Shown: positions 1 to 8,524, numbered from the stretch's first letter. The stretch is DNA of 64,000 nt from Clostridia bacterium (GCA_017625095.1 JAGALQ010000027.1:1-64000), one strand, 5' to 3'. Translations and numbers: made by a program. Notes: generated from the sequence alone by a model not told the origin.

Positions 1-1
1 C

Positions 2-349
2 GGTGTTAATCCCGATGATTCGAGAGAGTATATTGAAAAATTTATTTTGCGTAATCCTAACACGAGTTTTGTTGCTGTTGAAAACGGTGAAATTATCGGA
101 ACGGTAATGGCAGGGCACGATGGCTACAGAGGTTATATACACCACACCTGTGTTGCTGAAAGGTTTCGCGGGAACGGCATAGGTACTTCATTGGTCAATG
201 AGGCAGTAGAAGCTATAAAAACTGAGGGTATAAACAAAGTGTTTTTAGTTGTTTTCAAAACCAATGAGAACGGAAATGCTTTTTGGGAAAAACAAGGATT
301 TAAAATACGTGAAGATTTGTATTACCGCGATTTGAGACTGAACAGTTGA
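2..349 (+). CDS. GNAT family N-acetyltransferase, 5' end cut by window
   Basis: The reading frame is open from the first bases of the window, so the N-terminus lies outside; the TTG at 47 is internal. The visible 115 residues match the core of a GNAT acetyltransferase, which moves acetyl from acetyl-CoA to an amine: a beta strand (FVAVENGEIIGTVMAG), then the acetyl-CoA loop RFRGNGIGTSL (Q/RxxGxG/A type), an alpha helix, and the C-terminal strand with NGNAFWEKQGF. The substrate cannot be told. The family call is firm; the size and start are unknown. Confidence 0.85.
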   Translation, partial: GVNPDDSREYIEKFILRNPNTSFVAVENGEIIGTVMAGHDGYRGYIHHTCVAERFRGNGIGTSLVNEAVEAIKTEGINKVFLVVFKTNENGNAFWEKQGFKIREDLYYRDLRLNS

Positions 350-386
350 ATTAACATAGGAAAAGGTCTATTGTTATATCACATTT

Positions 387-523
387 CAATCCTCCGTCAT
401 TGCTTCGCAATGCCACCTCCTTTAAAAAGGAGGTAAACGATTAATTAACAGTGCTGAAAATTGCTTTGTCAAAAGCTCCTTTTGAAAGGAGCTGGATTTT
501 GCGTAGCAAAAGACTGAGGATTG
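387..523. mobile_element. MITE-like palindromic element of 137 bp
   Basis: The ends are 12-bp inverted repeats, CAATCCTCCGTC at 387-398 and GACTGAGGATTG at 512-523, matching at 11 of 12 positions. Inside are two short hairpins built on CACCTCC/GGAGGT and AGCTCC/GGAGCT, which mimic ribosome binding sites. No coding capacity is visible. This is typical of small non-autonomous inverted-repeat elements in Clostridia; no transposase for it is present in the window. Confidence 0.65.
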
Positions 524-568
524 TCAAAAACTCAGATGTTTTTATTTATAAGTAAGGCAGGTGATAAG

Positions 569-1879
569 GTGTCAGTTAAAATCAAAGACGTTGAAAAGGA
601 TTCGATATGTCACAAAAAAATATCTGCGGGTGACACTCTTGTTGCCGTTAACTCACACGAAATCAATGATGTGCTCGATTATCGCTTTTACACAAGTGCC
701 TGCAAGCTCAAACTTGAAATTGAGAACGAAAAAGGTAAGAGACACACCGTAAAAATAAAAAAAGGCGAGTACGATGACCTTGGCCTCTGCTTTGAAACTT
801 ATCTTATGGATAAGCATCATTCCTGTAAGAATAAATGCATATTCTGCTTTATTGATCAGATGCCCAAGGGTATGCGCGAAAGCCTTTATTTCAAGGATGA
901 TGATTCGCGTCTTTCCTTCCTTTTCGGTAACTATGTAACGCTCACAAACCTTACCGACCGTGATATTGACCGCATTATTGAAATGCATATAAGCCCCGTC
1001 AATGTTTCGGTGCATACAATGAATCCCGAGCTTCGTGTTCAGATGATGAAAAATCCGAATTCGGGTACGTCGCTGCGTTATCTTAACCGTTTGGCTGATG
1101 CAGGCATCAAGCTCAACACACAGCTTGTCCTGTGTCCCGGTATAAATGACGGTAAGGAGCTTGAATTCAGTCTGTCGGAGCTTGGTAAGCTTTACCCTGC
1201 GGTGCAGAGTATTGCCTGTGTGCCTGTCGGTCTGACAAAACACCGTGACGGGCTGTTTAAACTCGATGCATATAATCCCGACACAGCATCTGCCGTTATC
1301 GACACGGTTGATGATTTCAACGCACATTTCAAGTACTTCAAGGGTGAAACAATCGCGTTTGCGGCTGACGAATTTTATCTTTGTGCAGGCAGAGAGATTC
1401 CGCAGGCGGATTACTACGGCGACTATCCCCAGCTTGAAAACGGTGTCGGAATGTGGCGACTTCTCAAGGATGAATACCTTTCTGCGCTTGAAAGCTGTGA
1501 TTATATTCTTGAAAATCCGCGTAAAATTACTGCTATAACCGGCACTGCGGCATATCCGCTGATAAAAGAGCTGGCAATTCTTACAGAAAAAAGGTATAAT
1601 AATTTAGAAATCAATGTAATTGAAATAAAGAACAGATTTTTCGGCGAAAGTGTAACCGTTGCAGGTCTTCTCACGGGGCAGGATATACTCTCACAGCTTG
1701 AGGGTGTTGACCTCGGTGATGAGCTTCTGATTCCCGATTCCGCTCTGCGCGACGGCGAGGAGGTATTCCTTGACGATATAACGGTCACACAGCTGTCCGG
1801 AAAACTTGGTGTAGCCGTGACGTCCTGCGTTGCCGACGGATACGGGCTGCTTGAAAAATTTTTAGGAGGAGAGTGGTAA
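569..1879 (+). CDS. DUF512 / radical SAM family protein
   Basis: This is a 436-residue protein of the DUF512 family, a PDZ-like N-terminus followed by a radical SAM-like core and a C-terminal DUF512 domain. The cluster-binding pattern CxxxCxxCF is visible (C-KNK-C-IF-CF), followed by the family signature LSFLFGNYVTLTN. Its reaction is not established. In Clostridia this gene commonly sits just upstream of der, as here, with two bases between them. I chose the GTG at 569 because AAGGCAGG precedes it; the TTG at 521 in the same frame lies inside the end of the neighbouring repeat element and has no binding site. Confidence 0.85.
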   Translation: MSVKIKDVEKDSICHKKISAGDTLVAVNSHEINDVLDYRFYTSACKLKLEIENEKGKRHTVKIKKGEYDDLGLCFETYLMDKHHSCKNKCIFCFIDQMPKGMRESLYFKDDDSRLSFLFGNYVTLTNLTDRDIDRIIEMHISPVNVSVHTMNPELRVQMMKNPNSGTSLRYLNRLADAGIKLNTQLVLCPGINDGKELEFSLSELGKLYPAVQSIACVPVGLTKHRDGLFKLDAYNPDTASAVIDTVDDFNAHFKYFKGETIAFAADEFYLCAGREIPQADYYGDYPQLENGVGMWRLLKDEYLSALESCDYILENPRKITAITGTAAYPLIKELAILTEKRYNNLEINVIEIKNRFFGESVTVAGLLTGQDILSQLEGVDLGDELLIPDSALRDGEEVFLDDITVTQLSGKLGVAVTSCVADGYGLLEKFLGGEW

Positions 1880-1881
1880 TA

Positions 1882-3210
1882 ATGGCAAAACCTATAGTTG
1901 CCGTTGTCGGCAGACCTAACGTCGGTAAGTCAACGCTTTTCAATAAGCTTTGCGGTAAAAGGCTGTCTATTGTTGACGATACTCCCGGTGTCACACGCGA
2001 CAGAATCTACGGCGAGTGTGAGTGGGTCAGCAGAAATATGATTCTCATTGACACAGGCGGTATCGAGCCGTATTCCGATGATATTATTCTTTCTCAGATG
2101 CGCCGTCAGGCACAGCTTGCAATTGACAGTGCAGACGTAATTGTGCTTGTGTGCGACGTACGCACAGGCGTTGTTGCGGCTGATGAAGAGGTTGCGGCAA
2201 TGCTTCAGAAGAGCGGTAAACCTGTTGTTCTCTGTGTAAATAAGTGTGACTCAATCGGTGAACCTCCGCTTGAGTTTTATGAGTTTTATAACCTCGGTCT
2301 CGGTGATCCGATTGCTGTTTCTTCCGTACACGGTCACGGTACGGGTGACCTGCTTGATGCTGTGCTTGAGCACGTTCCGGAAGAACCCGAAGAGGAAGAG
2401 GACGACAACACAATAAAGGTTGCTATCATCGGCAAACCCAATGTCGGCAAATCCTCCCTTGTCAACAGTGTTTCGGGTGAGGAGCGTGCAATTGTTTCTG
2501 ACATTGCGGGCACAACGCGTGACGCTACCGATACTCTCATCGAAAACAAGCACGGCAGATATGTTCTTATTGACACTGCAGGTCTTCGCCGCAAGAGCAA
2601 GGTTGAGGATGCAATCGAAAAATATTCGGTTCTGCGTGCCAAAATGGCTGTTGAGCGTGCAACCGTCTGCGTTATTATGATTGATGCCAAAGAGGGCTTT
2701 ACCGAGCAGGATTCAAAGGTTGCAGGTATCGCTCACGAAATGGGCAAAGCTTGTATTATTGCTGTCAATAAGTGGGATATAGTTGAAAAAGACGGCAAGA
2801 CAATGGACGCTTACCGTAAAAAGCTGATGAACGATTTCTCGTTCATGTCCTATGCTCCGATTATATTTATATCCGCAAAGACAGGTCAGCGAATTGACAG
2901 ACTGTTCGAGCTTATCAACTTTGTTGATGAACAGAATGCAATGCGTATCCAGACAGGTAAGCTCAATCAGGTGCTTGCCGATGCAACCGCAAGAGTACAG
3001 CCGCCTACGGACAAGGGCAGAAGACTCAAGATTTACTATATGACTCAGGCTTCAACCCGTCCGCCGACGTTTGTTTGCTTTGTCAACCGCAAGGATCTTT
3101 TCCACTACAGCTATCAGCGTTACCTCGACAACCAGATCCGCGAGATTTTCGGTCTTGAAGGTACGCCCACACGCTTTGTTATCCACGAGCGTGACGAAAA
3201 GAAAAAGTAA
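1882..3210 (+). CDS. der: Ribosome biogenesis GTPase Der (EngA)
   Basis: Der is an essential GTPase with two tandem G domains and a KH-like C-terminal domain; it helps late assembly of the 50S subunit. Both G domains are complete: GRPNVGKST, DTPGVTRD, DTGG and NKCD in the first; GKPNVGKSS, GTTRDATD, DTAG and NKWD in the second. The C-terminal KH-like part carries the usual GRRLKIYY and TRFVIHER segments. Length is 442 residues, normal for the family. ATG 1882 is used because TAGGAGGAGA ends about 10 bases before it; the GTG at 1873 is too close. It is coupled to the DUF512 gene and ends at a strong terminator. Confidence 0.97.
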   Translation: MAKPIVAVVGRPNVGKSTLFNKLCGKRLSIVDDTPGVTRDRIYGECEWVSRNMILIDTGGIEPYSDDIILSQMRRQAQLAIDSADVIVLVCDVRTGVVAADEEVAAMLQKSGKPVVLCVNKCDSIGEPPLEFYEFYNLGLGDPIAVSSVHGHGTGDLLDAVLEHVPEEPEEEEDDNTIKVAIIGKPNVGKSSLVNSVSGEERAIVSDIAGTTRDATDTLIENKHGRYVLIDTAGLRRKSKVEDAIEKYSVLRAKMAVERATVCVIMIDAKEGFTEQDSKVAGIAHEMGKACIIAVNKWDIVEKDGKTMDAYRKKLMNDFSFMSYAPIIFISAKTGQRIDRLFELINFVDEQNAMRIQTGKLNQVLADATARVQPPTDKGRRLKIYYMTQASTRPPTFVCFVNRKDLFHYSYQRYLDNQIREIFGLEGTPTRFVIHERDEKKK

Positions 3211-3211
3211 T

Positions 3212-3391
3212 TTAAAAAATTCTTCTCAGCTCAGCGCCGATTCTTTCAGCGTTGAGCTGAATTGTTTTTGTTTCCTTGCCGAAAAGAATAGCGGAATTGA
3301 CTTCTTCTACTCTCAGCATTCCGCAGGTCAAAATCATCGCAAGGCATATCATAAAAACGGCTATATAGTAATATCTCAATGTGTTTTTCAG
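3212..3391 (-). CDS. Small single-span membrane protein downstream of spoIIP (hypothetical, CTG start)
   Basis: A short frame of 59 codons follows spoIIP by 6 bases. It encodes a hydrophobic segment (YYYIAVFMICLAMILTCGML) and then an amphipathic charged tail ending LRRIF, the layout of a small bitopic membrane protein. AAAGGA overlapping the spoIIP stop lies 9 bases before a CTG codon; the next possible start, TTG at 3379, would give 55 residues but is poorly spaced. Its last codons overlap the stem of the convergent der terminator. Co-transcription with gpr and spoIIP suggests a sporulation setting, which is inference. I do not recognise a family. Confidence 0.5.
   Translation of the reverse strand: MKNTLRYYYIAVFMICLAMILTCGMLRVEEVNSAILFGKETKTIQLNAERIGAELRRIF
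3227..3269 (+). terminator. Intrinsic terminator of der
   Basis: An 11-bp stem, CAGCTCAGCGC with GCGTTGAGCTG (one G-U pair), is followed by ATTGTTTTT. It overlaps the 3' end of the small convergent reading frame on the other strand, and the A-rich 5' flank makes it potentially bidirectional. Confidence 0.8.
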
Positions 3392-3397
3392 TTCGTA

Positions 3398-4513
3398 TCA
3401 TCCTTTGCTTTGTGTTGAGTTTAAGAGCTTTACAAGTGCGCTGCCGAGCAGTCTGCCCGAGTATGCGGCTTCTTCAAGTGTGTTTGCGCTGCTTCCCATT
3501 TCGACGAGCAGGTTGTTTTGGGAAAGGTCCATATTGTATTTGCGCTGACAGAAATAGACCGGTCGCATAAGTCCCGGGTACATCTCTTCGCAAACACTCT
3601 GAAGCTCCAACGCAAACGTCAGGTTCTTTTTCCAGCCGGGAAAATCCGTAACCTTGCCTTCTTCGCAGCCGCTTATAATCATTATTTGTGCGGCATCTTT
3701 GCCCAGAATGTTTGCGGTTGGCTTTATTCTTGTGCCGTCATCCTGCTCTATTGCATCGCGGTGCACGTCAAGAACAATCTGAATTTCGGGATGTTTCTTC
3801 AGATAATCTTCAACGCTTTTTCTGGAGTGAGCGTATGCGCCGGTATATTTCGCGTCGTGAATCTCAGTGTCGTGAATAACGCTGTAGCCTGCTTTTTCGA
3901 GTTGCTGCTTTATTTCCTTGCCTACTCTTACCATGTTGCGTTCAGCTGAATTACTGCGTGTTATATAATCCTGCGCGTACCATCCGCGGTCGAGCATTTC
4001 ATAGCTTTCGGTTGTATGTGTGTGAAAAATCAGCACAGCAGGCTTTGATTTATCAGTGATATTAATTTCGGGCTTGTCTTGCAAAATCCGCTCCAGGTCA
4101 AGCGATTGCTGTGTGGTCGTATTGTTTCTGACAAGTACGTTTCCGACTTTTTTGCTCACGGAGTTTTGCATATACGGTTTACTGATTATATTGCCGTCTT
4201 TTTTATCATCTGCAGAATTTGCTTTAGCTGTTTCAATTAACTGTTTTATATCTTCAGGAGTTCTCGTCAGTTCATCTAAAGGATTTGCGGTGTAAACCGT
4301 GCGGTCGGACGTAAGGATATTTTTATCTTTTCCGTCGGATAAAAGGTTATTCATATACACCTTTGCTGATGCTGATGTGCTCAGATTCCGACCTATAAAA
4401 CCGACTATTGCGGCATACGGAGCAGATGATGTGATAAAGGCAATTGCTGCAACCGTAAAAACCGCAGTCAGTAAGGTAACCGCATTATATATAGTGTCGA
4501 ATCTGTTTTTCAA
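3398..4513 (-). CDS. spoIIP: Stage II sporulation protein P
   Basis: SpoIIP is the peptidoglycan amidase/endopeptidase of the SpoIIDMP complex that drives septal wall thinning and engulfment during sporulation. The 371-residue protein has a membrane segment near residues 10-35, a low-complexity linker, and a catalytic domain beginning VLIFHTHTTESYEM, where HTHTTE carries the metal-binding His and Glu. Later family features are LDVHRDA and the end NNLLVEMGSSANT. The start is a TTG preceded by GGAGG at eight bases. It follows gpr on the same strand after a 60-base gap, the classic gpr-spoIIP order. A sigma-dependent promoter was not identified. Confidence 0.95.
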   Translation of the reverse strand: MKNRFDTIYNAVTLLTAVFTVAAIAFITSSAPYAAIVGFIGRNLSTSASAKVYMNNLLSDGKDKNILTSDRTVYTANPLDELTRTPEDIKQLIETAKANSADDKKDGNIISKPYMQNSVSKKVGNVLVRNNTTTQQSLDLERILQDKPEINITDKSKPAVLIFHTHTTESYEMLDRGWYAQDYITRSNSAERNMVRVGKEIKQQLEKAGYSVIHDTEIHDAKYTGAYAHSRKSVEDYLKKHPEIQIVLDVHRDAIEQDDGTRIKPTANILGKDAAQIMIISGCEEGKVTDFPGWKKNLTFALELQSVCEEMYPGLMRPVYFCQRKYNMDLSQNNLLVEMGSSANTLEEAAYSGRLLGSALVKLLNSTQSKG

Positions 4514-4573
4514 TCTTTTGTCCTCCGCACAAATAATTCGCTGTTGAATTATATGACGTAAGTTACGGTTTTA

Positions 4574-5443
4574 TTATGAAATCAGTTCCGAAATATCCTG
4601 TGCGCTCAGTTCAGGCTGTAAAGCGCTGTTTATTGCGGTTGCAATCAGCTTTGCCGATCGGTCAATAATCAGGTCGATTTCGCGTGGAGTCACCATCATA
4701 TTTTCGCTCGCTTTTTCGTCTTCCGGTTTTACCGAGGCACCCGTCAGGTCATAGGCGAGTGTCGTTGCGTCAACAACCGTTGGCACTCCTACTGCAATAA
4801 CGGGCACTCCCATTGTGGTTTCGCTGATTTCCGCTCTCGAGTTTCCGACTCCCGAGCCGGGTGTGATTCCGGTGTTGCATATCTGCACCGTACAGCCGAG
4901 CCTTGAAAGCCTTCTTGATGCAAGGGCATCAACCGTTATTAATGCGGCAGGGGAGATTTCTTTTACTATACCTGCGATTATTTCTCCTGTTTCAATTCCG
5001 TTCTGACCGAGCACTCCCGGGGTAATCCGCGCAACAGACCTGAGCGAATCAAAGCCGATGCTTTTCTGTATCTCCTTGCTGATATGTCGTGTTGAAAATA
5101 CAAGTGAAGCACATCGCGGACCGAGCGCGTCAGGCGTGATGTTTTCGTTTCCGAGCCCTGCAATCAGTATGGTTCCGTTTTCGGGAAGCAGCGATTTTAT
5201 TCCGCGGGCAACCGCTTTTGTGCCGCTTTCAAAGTGACGTGTGTTCCTGGAAAACTGCGGAATCTCAACGGTGATATATCTGCCTTTTTTTCGTCTGAGT
5301 GCAGTTTCGCCGTCTTTGTCGGTTATCTTTATTTCCGTAACCGTTACACCGTCAGCTTTTTTTACTGTGTGTTCAATGCCTTTTAAGCCTTTGTCTGCGT
5401 GTATTTCGCTTTGTTCAATCGCAAGATCTGTGCGAAGATTCAT
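4574..5443 (-). CDS. gpr: Germination protease GPR (spore endopeptidase)
   Basis: GPR is made as an inactive zymogen in the developing spore and, after autoprocessing, cuts small acid-soluble proteins during germination. The 289-residue sequence begins RTDLAIEQ and shows the family's core elements, including [46 protein letters not shown] and [12 protein letters not shown]. The length is somewhat shorter than the roughly 370 residues of Bacillus GPR but normal for clostridial forms. AAAAGGAG precedes the ATG. It probably forms an operon with spoIIP and is divergent from rpsT. Confidence 0.95.
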   Translation of the reverse strand: MNLRTDLAIEQSEIHADKGLKGIEHTVKKADGVTVTEIKITDKDGETALRRKKGRYITVEIPQFSRNTRHFESGTKAVARGIKSLLPENGTILIAGLGNENITPDALGPRCASLVFSTRHISKEIQKSIGFDSLRSVARITPGVLGQNGIETGEIIAGIVKEISPAALITVDALASRRLSRLGCTVQICNTGITPGSGVGNSRAEISETTMGVPVIAVGVPTVVDATTLAYDLTGASVKPEDEKASENMMVTPREIDLIIDRSAKLIATAINSALQPELSAQDISELIS

Positions 5444-5523
5444 ATTTTTTACTCCTTTTTTCGTTTAAATATTATCAGTATTTGATATTTATATATATTT
5501 TTACACTTTTCTTTAAAAATAAC

Positions 5524-5552
5524 TTGCAATTTGTTTGGAAAAATGTTAATAT
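5524..5552 (+). promoter_or_regulatory. Promoter of rpsT
   Basis: TTGCAA at 5524-5529 and TAATAT at 5547-5552 are separated by 17 bp. The start codon lies about 30 bases past the expected transcription start, after AAAAAGGAGG. Confidence 0.75.
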
Positions 5553-5589
5553 ACATATCTGTGTGATAGTAAAAAGGAGGTGTACTCAA

Positions 5590-5847
5590 ATGCCGAACAT
5601 CAAATCCGCAAAGAAGAGAGTTCTTGTCAATAAGACAAAGGCAGCTCGTAACAAGTCTGCTAACTCTGCACTCAAGACAGCAATCAAGAAGGCTAACGCT
5701 GCAATCGAGGCTAATTCTGCTGATAAGGACGTCCTTGTAAAGGCTGCGATCAAGAAGATCGACCAGGCTACAGCAAAGGGCATCATCCACAAGAACAATG
5801 CCGCAAGAAAGAAGTCTGCTCTTACCGTTAAGGCAAACAAGGCTTAA
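5590..5847 (+). CDS. rpsT: 30S ribosomal protein S20
   Basis: S20 binds 16S rRNA early in assembly of the small subunit. The 85-residue protein begins [11 protein letters not shown] and is rich in Lys and Ala, with helices [15 protein letters not shown] and [26 protein letters not shown] that match the family throughout. The ATG at 5590 follows AAAAAGGAGG; an in-frame ATG upstream at 5482 would lie before the promoter. The gene sits divergent from gpr, and linkage of rpsT with gpr is common in Firmicutes. It has its own promoter and terminator. Confidence 0.98.
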   Translation: MPNIKSAKKRVLVNKTKAARNKSANSALKTAIKKANAAIEANSADKDVLVKAAIKKIDQATAKGIIHKNNAARKKSALTVKANKA

Positions 5848-5859
5848 AGCAGCTTTATT

Positions 5860-5955
5860 GAGACCGATGCTTTTTCGCGTCGGTCTCGCAGGCTGACTAC
5901 AGCCGACCTGTGTCCCTCGGCTTTGTCGGGAGACAGAGGTCGGTTGTATTTTTTT
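5860..5955 (+). terminator. Tandem hairpins ending rpsT transcription
   Basis: The first hairpin is GAGACCGA (5860-5867) with TCGGTCTC (5880-5887) and has no T tract. The second pairs CCGACCTGTGTC (from 5903) with GACAGAGGTCGG, with one mismatch, and is followed by TTGTATTTTTTT. The second is the likely intrinsic terminator. Confidence 0.75.
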
Positions 5956-5965
5956 GCAAAAAGTA

Positions 5966-5999
5966 TTGACAATATTTTGTATTGAGAGTATACTCAATA
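5966..5999 (+). promoter_or_regulatory. Strong promoter with overlapping dyad
   Basis: TTGACA (5966-5971) and TATACT (5989-5994) lie 17 bp apart. The arms TATTGAG (5980-5986) and CTCAATA (5993-5999) form a 7-bp dyad centred on the -10 box, so a bound repressor would block polymerase. The promoter drives the 52-residue peptide gene at 6031. Confidence 0.75.
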
Positions 6000-6030
6000 T
6001 ACAATCAGTATTAAAAGGAGGAACTTTAAA

Positions 6031-6189
6031 ATGAAGTGTAAGAAGGCTCTCAAAATCATTGGTATTATTCTCGGCATCGCTGCTGTTGCTGCAGGTGTAT
6101 ACGTAGCTATCACAAAGATCAAGGCTAAGAAAGAGGCAGCTAACGACGAAGAAAATTACGTTTCCTGCTCCTGCTGTGAAGCTGAATAA
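6031..6189 (+). CDS. Small membrane peptide with Cys-rich tail (hypothetical)
   Basis: This 52-residue gene has a near-consensus promoter, AAAAGGAGG ten bases before its ATG, and its own terminator, so it is very likely expressed. The product has a basic start (MKCKKALK), one hydrophobic segment of about 18 residues (IIGIILGIAAVAAGVYVA), a Lys-rich stop-transfer stretch (TKIKAKKE), and an acidic tail ending CSCCEAE. The clustered cysteines suggest metal or redox chemistry at the membrane, but this is inference. I do not recognise a named family. Confidence 0.8.
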   Translation: MKCKKALKIIGIILGIAAVAAGVYVAITKIKAKKEAANDEENYVSCSCCEAE

Positions 6190-6208
6190 TTAATAACATA
6201 AAAAATTA

Positions 6209-6240
6209 AGGTACGGCTCGTATGAACCGTACCTTTTTTG
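6209..6240 (+). terminator. Intrinsic terminator of the 52-residue peptide gene
   Basis: GGTACGG pairs perfectly with CCGTACC across a ten-base loop and is followed by TTTTTT. Confidence 0.85.
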
Positions 6241-6253
6241 TTTTGTGTTATTT

Positions 6254-6871
6254 TTATTTTAAAAATTCGTTCGGATTATTTTTTATGTAGTTGCCGCCTG
6301 CAGCAAAAAGATCGGTGCTTGCTGTGGCATCGCGGTATTCTCCGTTGAGTCTGTCAATTTCGTGTGGTATAACGGAATAATCCTCGTTATTCTCATCATA
6401 GCATCTGAACATCATATTGATAATGCCGTGTGTTTTTTCATCAAGTATTTCTTTTGCCGCTGCAACGGCATCGCTTGTAAGCGGTCTGTAGCTTGATTTG
6501 AAAAACTTTGAAAGGTTACCTTCGGCAGCGTCAGTGATAAGGTAATAAAGCGCATAAACGTTTTTTTCGCCGCCTGTCATTGATTCATAGAAGCTGTTTG
6601 TGTCTTCTGTTTTCTGGCAGGTGTACTCAAGCTTTGCCGCAATTCCCTCAAACAGATCGGCAGCGGGTGCTTTCTCAATAATTTCGGCTGTAAGATTGCC
6701 GTACGCTTCGCGCAGCTCTTTGGCGCGCTTTGCTTTTGCAAGATTTTCATTAAACTGTTTGCTGTGTTTTGCAGATGCTGTAATTGCCTTTTTCCAGACA
6801 AACAAAGTTACAACAACCAATACCGCAATCAGCAGATAAAGATACCAGAATTCTTTAATGCTTTCAATCAT
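6254..6871 (-). CDS. Membrane-anchored hypothetical protein next to rsmI
   Basis: The 205-residue protein has one N-terminal membrane segment (about residues 8-27, WYLYLLIAVLVVVTLFVW) followed by a Lys/Ala-rich helix and a soluble helical domain. No catalytic motif is visible and I do not recognise the family. It lies 13 bases downstream of rsmI on the same strand and should be co-transcribed with rsmI and the TrmN6-like gene, which does not by itself imply a role in RNA modification. Confidence 0.7.
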   Translation of the reverse strand: MIESIKEFWYLYLLIAVLVVVTLFVWKKAITASAKHSKQFNENLAKAKRAKELREAYGNLTAEIIEKAPAADLFEGIAAKLEYTCQKTEDTNSFYESMTGGEKNVYALYYLITDAAEGNLSKFFKSSYRPLTSDAVAAAKEILDEKTHGIINMMFRCYDENNEDYSVIPHEIDRLNGEYRDATASTDLFAAGGNYIKNNPNEFLK

Positions 6872-6884
6872 ATTTGCTTTCTCC

Positions 6885-7709
6885 TTAATCTATCAAAGCT
6901 TTGTAAATTTCGCCTTTTTTGAAGCCTGTGGCTTTGGCGGCTAACTTTGCTGCCTCACTTGCCGAAACGCCTTTTTCGAGCTGATTTCGTGCGAATTCAA
7001 CGGCTTCTTCAAGTGTTGACGGTGTTTCTTCCTCTTCGGGTGCACCTTCTATGATTATTACGATTTCACCCTTGAGGTGTCCGTCAGCATATTTTTCAGC
7101 CGCTTTTACAAGTGTGGTGTGTATTACCTCTTCGTGAATTTTTGTTATCTCGCGTACAATTGCTATTTTTCGGTCTCCGAGCGCTTGAGCCATATCCTTG
7201 AGTGTGGCAGGGAGCTTATGCGGAGCTTCGTAAAAGCACATTGTGCGCTTTTCGTTTTTTATCTGCGCAAGGTGCTCTCTGCGGCTGACCTTGTTTACGC
7301 TTAAGAAGCCTTCAAATGTGAATCGCTTTGCGCTCATACCTGATATTGCAAGCGCCGTAACAAATGCACACGGACCGGGCACGGATGCGACGGGGATGTT
7401 CATTTCGTGGCAGAGTCTTACGAGGTCTTCACCGGGGTCTGATACGGCAGGCATACCTGCATCTGTAACAAGACAGCAGTTTTCGCCTGCGGCAATGCGC
7501 TGTGCAATATGCTCTCCTCGCTCCATACGGTTGTGCTCGTGGTAGCTTATCATCGGCTTTTTGATTTCAAATCGGTTCAGGAGCTTAAGCGTTACTCTCG
7601 TGTCCTCTGCGGCAATGAAATCACAGGTCTCAAGTGCTTCAATTGCTCTTGGCGACATATCCGAGAGGTTACCTATCGGGGTGCCGACTACAAAAAGTGT
7701 TCCTGTCAT
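6885..7709 (-). CDS. rsmI: 16S rRNA (cytidine1402-2'-O)-methyltransferase RsmI
   Basis: RsmI adds a 2'-O-methyl group to C1402 in the decoding centre of 16S rRNA, using SAM. The sequence starts TGTLFVVGTPIGNLSDMSPRA and contains AAEDTRVT, the SYHEHN stretch, VTDAGMPAVSDPG and VPGPCAFVTALAISG, all hallmarks of this SPOUT-unrelated tetrapyrrole-methylase fold family. The ATG at 7709 is chosen because it puts GTPIGN at the usual position and lies four bases after the stop of the upstream gene; the longer frame overlaps that gene. The length of 274 residues is typical. Confidence 0.95.
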   Translation of the reverse strand: MTGTLFVVGTPIGNLSDMSPRAIEALETCDFIAAEDTRVTLKLLNRFEIKKPMISYHEHNRMERGEHIAQRIAAGENCCLVTDAGMPAVSDPGEDLVRLCHEMNIPVASVPGPCAFVTALAISGMSAKRFTFEGFLSVNKVSRREHLAQIKNEKRTMCFYEAPHKLPATLKDMAQALGDRKIAIVREITKIHEEVIHTTLVKAAEKYADGHLKGEIVIIIEGAPEEEETPSTLEEAVEFARNQLEKGVSASEAAKLAAKATGFKKGEIYKALID

Positions 7710-7713
7710 TTTA

Positions 7714-8424
7714 TCACTCGGCATATCCGCCGTATATCCTTTCAAGTTCTTTTTCGTCGTTCATATAAAGTGTCTTTTCGGTTGAAAGCGATGGCTTTGC
7801 ATCCTTCTTGCCTTCAATCAGCACAAGCCACGGTGCGGTGTTTTCATTTTTCGCAACAAACCTCAGTCTCTTCGGCTCGATTTTATTTGCTCTCATTGAG
7901 CATATGATGTCTGCAAGCCTTTCGGGACGGTGACACATACATATCCTGCCTCCCGAGCGGAGAAGCCACGCCGATTGTGCGACAATATCATCAAGCGTGC
8001 AGCCGACTTCGCTGCGTATAAGTCTGTGCGGCTCATCCTCGCAGTCATAACCGCTGCCAACAGGGAAGTAAGGGGGATTGACCGTAATCAGGTCGAATGC
8101 ACCTACCTCAATATCTTCTTTCAGCTCTTTGAGATCTTTGTTGATGACGTTCAGCTTGCCCTCAAGTGAGCTGAGTTCAATTCCTTTTTGTATCAGCTCG
8201 CAGGCATCAGGCTGAATTTCAACCGCTGTTACGGGGTGCTGTTTTTCTTCTCTGAGCATCAGCAGGGGAATTATGCCGCAACCGCTGCAAAGGTCGCAAA
8301 TTCTTTCTTTGCGCTTAGCCTTGGCAAAATCGTACAGAAGAAAAGCATCTGTGCCGAATGTATGTATGTCACTGAGCACGGCATAAACTCCGCTGCCGAG
8401 TGATTCTGTTTTGTATTCAGCCAT
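7714..8424 (-). CDS. tRNA1(Val) A37 N6-methyltransferase-like (TrmN6/YfiC family)
   Basis: This 236-residue class I SAM methyltransferase has the glycine-rich SAM loop DLCSGCGIIPLL, the acidic strand end VEIQPDAC, and the N6-adenine/N6-methylase motif NPPYF. In Firmicutes this family lies directly upstream of rsmI, as seen here with a four-base gap. AAAAAGGAG precedes its ATG. By family knowledge it methylates N6 of an adenosine in tRNA; the exact target in this organism is not known. Confidence 0.88.
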   Translation of the reverse strand: MAEYKTESLGSGVYAVLSDIHTFGTDAFLLYDFAKAKRKERICDLCSGCGIIPLLMLREEKQHPVTAVEIQPDACELIQKGIELSSLEGKLNVINKDLKELKEDIEVGAFDLITVNPPYFPVGSGYDCEDEPHRLIRSEVGCTLDDIVAQSAWLLRSGGRICMCHRPERLADIICSMRANKIEPKRLRFVAKNENTAPWLVLIEGKKDAKPSLSTEKTLYMNDEKELERIYGGYAE

Positions 8425-8486
8425 AGCTTTTCTCCTTTTTGTTTTGCTTAATAATTAATTATAATACATATATTGCTTTCTTGCAA

Positions 8487-8521
8487 GTAAAAAACCGCTG
8501 TTCGTTAAGAACAGCGGTTTG
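8487..8521 (-). terminator. Intrinsic terminator of the PHP-domain gene
   Basis: AAACCGCTGTTC and GAACAGCGGTTT form a perfect stem around a four-base loop; on the minus strand it is followed by a T tract. It separates the secreted PHP gene from the rsmI operon downstream. Confidence 0.85.
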
Positions 8522-8524
8522 AAA

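Noticed and set aside
5482..5589. Longer start for rpsT
   Set aside because: The promoter lies inside this stretch and S20 proteins begin at MPNIKSA.
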